A stretch of DNA of 64,000 bases from Deltaproteobacteria bacterium (lineage in GTDB: Bacteria; Myxococcota_A; UBA9160; UBA4427), in assembly GCA_029261835.1 (NCBI GenBank), contig JAJDAO010000016.1, positions 1 to 64,000 on the forward strand, given 5' to 3'. Shown here piece after piece: positions 62,171 through 64,000 of the stretch; the stretch's first letter is position 1; each line of letters begins with the position of its first letter. The notes under the pieces were generated by a model, which did not search any database, had not been told where the DNA came from, and saw only the letters and a list, made by a program, of their open reading frames with translations. The translations under genes were made by a program, and so were the position numbers.

Positions 62171-62539
62171 CTATTCGGGGGAGAGGTCGAGCTGGACCCT
62201 CAAGTTCTTGTGATTGAACTTGTCGGACGGATACGTCCAGCTCGATACGGCGTTGAGAGCTGCCTGGCTGAACTCGTCGGCAGGGCAGGACCGCATCACG
62301 CGCGCGTTCCCGACCGTGCCCGTGTTGGAGATGTCGAAGGCAAGGCGAACCCAGCCCGCGCAGTTCGGCTGATCGCGGGTGCACCCGGAACCGCAGGCAG
62401 AAGGTCCAGGCTGTGCAGAGCCAGCGGAGTCGGATGAAGGTGGGGTACTGGGTGTGGCTACACAGCCGAGGAGCCACACCACGATGGCCCCGCTCGCGAC
62501 TATTGCGCGCATGCCGCCGGCCCCCGTAGCCCAGCTCAT
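62171..62539 (-). CDS. Lipoprotein with TonB C-terminal domain
   Basis: A 122-residue protein. The ATG at 62539 follows GGGAG. The signal sequence ends VVWLLGCVATP, a lipobox. After a Ser/Pro linker, the last 65 residues form a TonB-C fold: CAGWVRLAFDISNTGTVGNA then RVMRSCPADEFSQAALNAVS and SWTYPSDKFNHK. There is no N-terminal TonB membrane anchor or proline spacer, so it is a TonB-C-like lipoprotein, not TonB itself. It may link envelope layers or bind an outer-membrane partner. Confidence 0.72.
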   Translation of the reverse strand: MSWATGAGGMRAIVASGAIVVWLLGCVATPSTPPSSDSAGSAQPGPSACGSGCTRDQPNCAGWVRLAFDISNTGTVGNARVMRSCPADEFSQAALNAVSSWTYPSDKFNHKNLRVQLDLSPE

Positions 62540-62709
62540 ATTCGATCTCCCGACCGCAGTGGCCGCCGCTACACAACACCCTACGGGGTCTGCGTCTTGA
62601 TGTCCAGATGGATAGGGATGGCGGGCGCCTCCGGCCGCGCGGAGCGAAACCCACGTATCTGACACGGTCTACCGCAGGGTCTAACTATTCATGCTGGGCC
62701 CGGGAGATT

Positions 62710-62729
62710 CTCTGCCACATCTGGCAGAG
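62710..62729. repeat. 8-bp perfect hairpin upstream of the PEP-CTERM gene
   Basis: CTCTGCCA-CATC-TGGCAGAG is a perfect stem-loop in the 304-base gap between the divergent TonB-C lipoprotein and PEP-CTERM genes. It lies 115 bases before the latter's start and could be an operator or 5' leader structure. Confidence 0.45.
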
Positions 62730-62843
62730 CGAGGCCACTTCCTTGCTGAGAGCCCCGCCTCGTCACTCGATTCGTTCGGGGCTGTTTTCTGCCACGCGCG
62801 GGTTGGCTGGCCCGGCGAGACCAACAGCCACGGAGCAGATCAG

Positions 62844-63530
62844 ATGCGGTTCATGACAGTCAATCTGCTGACGGTCGCGCTGCTGATCGCGGGCGCAACA
62901 AGCGCCAGTGCATATCGGCTCGACGTAACAAGCAGCTACGATGGCATCAGCGTTCTCAGCCCCAGCGACACCGTGACGATCACGCTGGCGTTCGACACGG
63001 AGCGTGAGGTGGACCTGGCACAGCTCGGCTTCGGTGTCATCTACGACACGGGCGTCTTGGCCTACAACCGAGGGGCCTCGTCGACGACTTCCTATCTTCT
63101 CTATACGACCGCCAGGAACGCATATTTGAGGGCGGCTAACTCGTGCGGCGGTGGCTTCGGCAGCCCGAACGCGGGCATGGGGTGTAGCCCCCACCCGACA
63201 CTCTCCGACCAGATTCAGGTCGATTTCTTCACGAGCCAGGTCGGATCCAACACCGGCGTTCCGACTGCGACGACGGGTGCCGAGGTTATTGCCACGCTCG
63301 TCTTCCACGTCTTTGCTGTGGGTGACGGCTTTGGCGACATCACCGTCACGATGGACCCGGTCCGCAGCGGTATCCTGCAGCTCGGTTCCATATCGGGCCA
63401 GCCCCCGCTGACGATCAATCAGGCCTCGAACGCCATGGGCGTGATCACTCCCGAGCCCACCACGGCCCTGCTGGTGGGCATGGGCCTCGTCGGGCTGTGC
63501 GGCGTGCGCCTTCGCAAGCGCGCGAGGTAG
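62844..63530 (+). CDS. PEP-CTERM sorted extracellular protein with cohesin-like domain
   Basis: A 228-residue protein with signal peptide MRFMTVNLLTVALLIAGATS ASA, a beta-rich domain (VTITLAFDTEREVDLAQLGF and AEVIATLVFHVFAVGDGFGD) resembling cohesin-type folds, and the C-terminal tag ITPEPTTALLVGMGLVGLCG then VRLRKRAR. PEP-CTERM tags direct proteins to exosortase for cleavage and surface release, usually in exopolysaccharide-producing bacteria. No exosortase gene is in the window. The ATG has a CGGAG site. A close paralog begins 380 bases downstream. Confidence 0.85.
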   Translation: MRFMTVNLLTVALLIAGATSASAYRLDVTSSYDGISVLSPSDTVTITLAFDTEREVDLAQLGFGVIYDTGVLAYNRGASSTTSYLLYTTARNAYLRAANSCGGGFGSPNAGMGCSPHPTLSDQIQVDFFTSQVGSNTGVPTATTGAEVIATLVFHVFAVGDGFGDITVTMDPVRSGILQLGSISGQPPLTINQASNAMGVITPEPTTALLVGMGLVGLCGVRLRKRAR

Positions 63531-63743
63531 CCAGACCGACAATCAACGCGCAATGATGCTTCACGGCTTGGCCATGCGGTTTGCGGAGCTGAGGTTGGCG
63601 GCTCGAACGGGATCGGGTGCCCCGATGCTCTGCCCGCGGGGTGAGGCAGTCTTGTCCGAGCCGCGCCCGGTGCGGACACTTGCGAATCCCCCCGTCGAGT
63701 ATGTCGGTCTGTTGGTTTCTGGTTGACATCAGAGATTCGAACG

Positions 63744-63765
63744 CCTCACCCTGTGCTTGGTGAGG
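63744..63765. repeat. 7-bp hairpin between the tandem PEP-CTERM genes
   Basis: CCTCACC and GGTGAGG flank an 8-base loop. The 63531-63910 gap holds no other recognisable feature. Confidence 0.35.
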
Positions 63766-63910
63766 TACTGGCATAGCGACGACCCGGGCGGAGGTGCCAG
63801 GCGGTTCATGGTCAAGAGTGCAACAGAGCGCGACATAGGCCGTGACGATCGAATACTCAGGACAGCGCGGTGAGCGGACTGGCGACGTCAACAATCAAGG
63901 AGACAGCCGG

Positions 63911-64000
63911 ATGCGACACTTGACAGCCAGCCTGCTCGCGATCGCCGTGCTGATCGTCGGCGCAACGAGCGCGAGTGCATGGCGGCTCGACGTGACCAGC
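63911..64000 (+). CDS. N-terminus of a second PEP-CTERM-type protein (cut by window edge)
   Basis: The frame opens at ATG 63911 after AAGGAG and encodes MRHLTASLLAIAVLIVGATS then ASAWRLDVTS. The signal peptide and mature start match those of the upstream PEP-CTERM protein (GATSASAYRLDVTS), so this is a tandem paralog. The C-terminal tag lies outside the window. Confidence 0.75.
   Translation, partial: MRHLTASLLAIAVLIVGATSASAWRLDVTS

Noticed and set aside
63445..63894. 149-codon minus-strand frame between the PEP-CTERM genes
   Set aside because: Overlaps the end of the PEP-CTERM gene antisense and has no protein-like features.

Overview
The window is a GC-rich, densely coded stretch of a Gram-negative bacterial chromosome. 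Lipoprotein signals, a TonB-C domain protein, PEP-CTERM proteins, ClpS-ClpA, respiratory complex I subunits and acyl-CoA dehydrogenases all fit that. The mixture (bacterial phosphatidylcholine synthase, a two-CW protein, paired acyl-CoA dehydrogenases, a cysteine-rich ferrochelatase) suggests a Myxococcota, Desulfobacterota, Binatota or similar proteobacterial lineage. This is inference, because no rRNA or ribosomal marker is present.

Region 1 (1-34 kb) is ordinary core genome. In order it holds: a recombinase tail cut by the window edge; a CBS protein, DASS-family transporter and UspA protein; an enoyl-CoA hydratase; an EAL phosphodiesterase; a DUF938 methyltransferase; a TetR/diiron-protein pair; a cation efflux gene divergent from a TetR gene across a perfect palindrome; a MalY-like lyase; a family III CoA-transferase; lpdA-lipA; a decayed integrase; clpS-clpA; a MATE pump and ispH; two acyl-CoA dehydrogenases that look like the catalytic and non-catalytic halves of one enzyme; hemE and hemH; a REC-PAS-REC protein; phosphatidylcholine synthase; and a compact nuoB-lipB-nuoI-nuoC-nuoD block without the other complex I genes.

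Region 2 (34,439-60,741) is a genomic island of about 26.3 kb inserted at the 3' end of a tRNA-Cys gene. A 31-bp direct repeat of the tRNA 3' end marks both ends, and an integrase gene lies just inside the left end. The left arm is a satellite-like, leftward operon: HTH protein, two small proteins, DUF3102, primase-helicase, zinc ribbon, integrase. The middle is a mosaic: a 261-aa unknown, a secreted caspase-like protein with its Cys and His motifs in reversed order, an intact IS30-family element with a 3-bp target duplication, a Sel1-repeat protein, an integrase remnant, a phage-virion-like protein, an Mrr-type nuclease and a YaaC-like protein. Next comes a second integrase leading a tightly overlapping operon of three unknown proteins and a DUF559 nuclease broken by an in-frame TAG. 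Then come an antitoxin-like protein without a toxin, a DUF4209 protein with an R-x4-H motif, a zinc-ribbon membrane protein, a STAS-like protein, a two-CW protein, a single-domain aspartic protease and two very small phage-like proteins.

Region 3 (60.8-64 kb) returns to chromosome-like sequence: two small putative lipoproteins, a TonB-C-domain lipoprotein and two tandem PEP-CTERM protein genes, the second cut by the window edge.

The most promising places for undescribed biology are the integrase-led operon at 50.4-53.2 kb, the permuted caspase-like protein at 41-42.3 kb, and the island ends with their candidate integrase arm sites.
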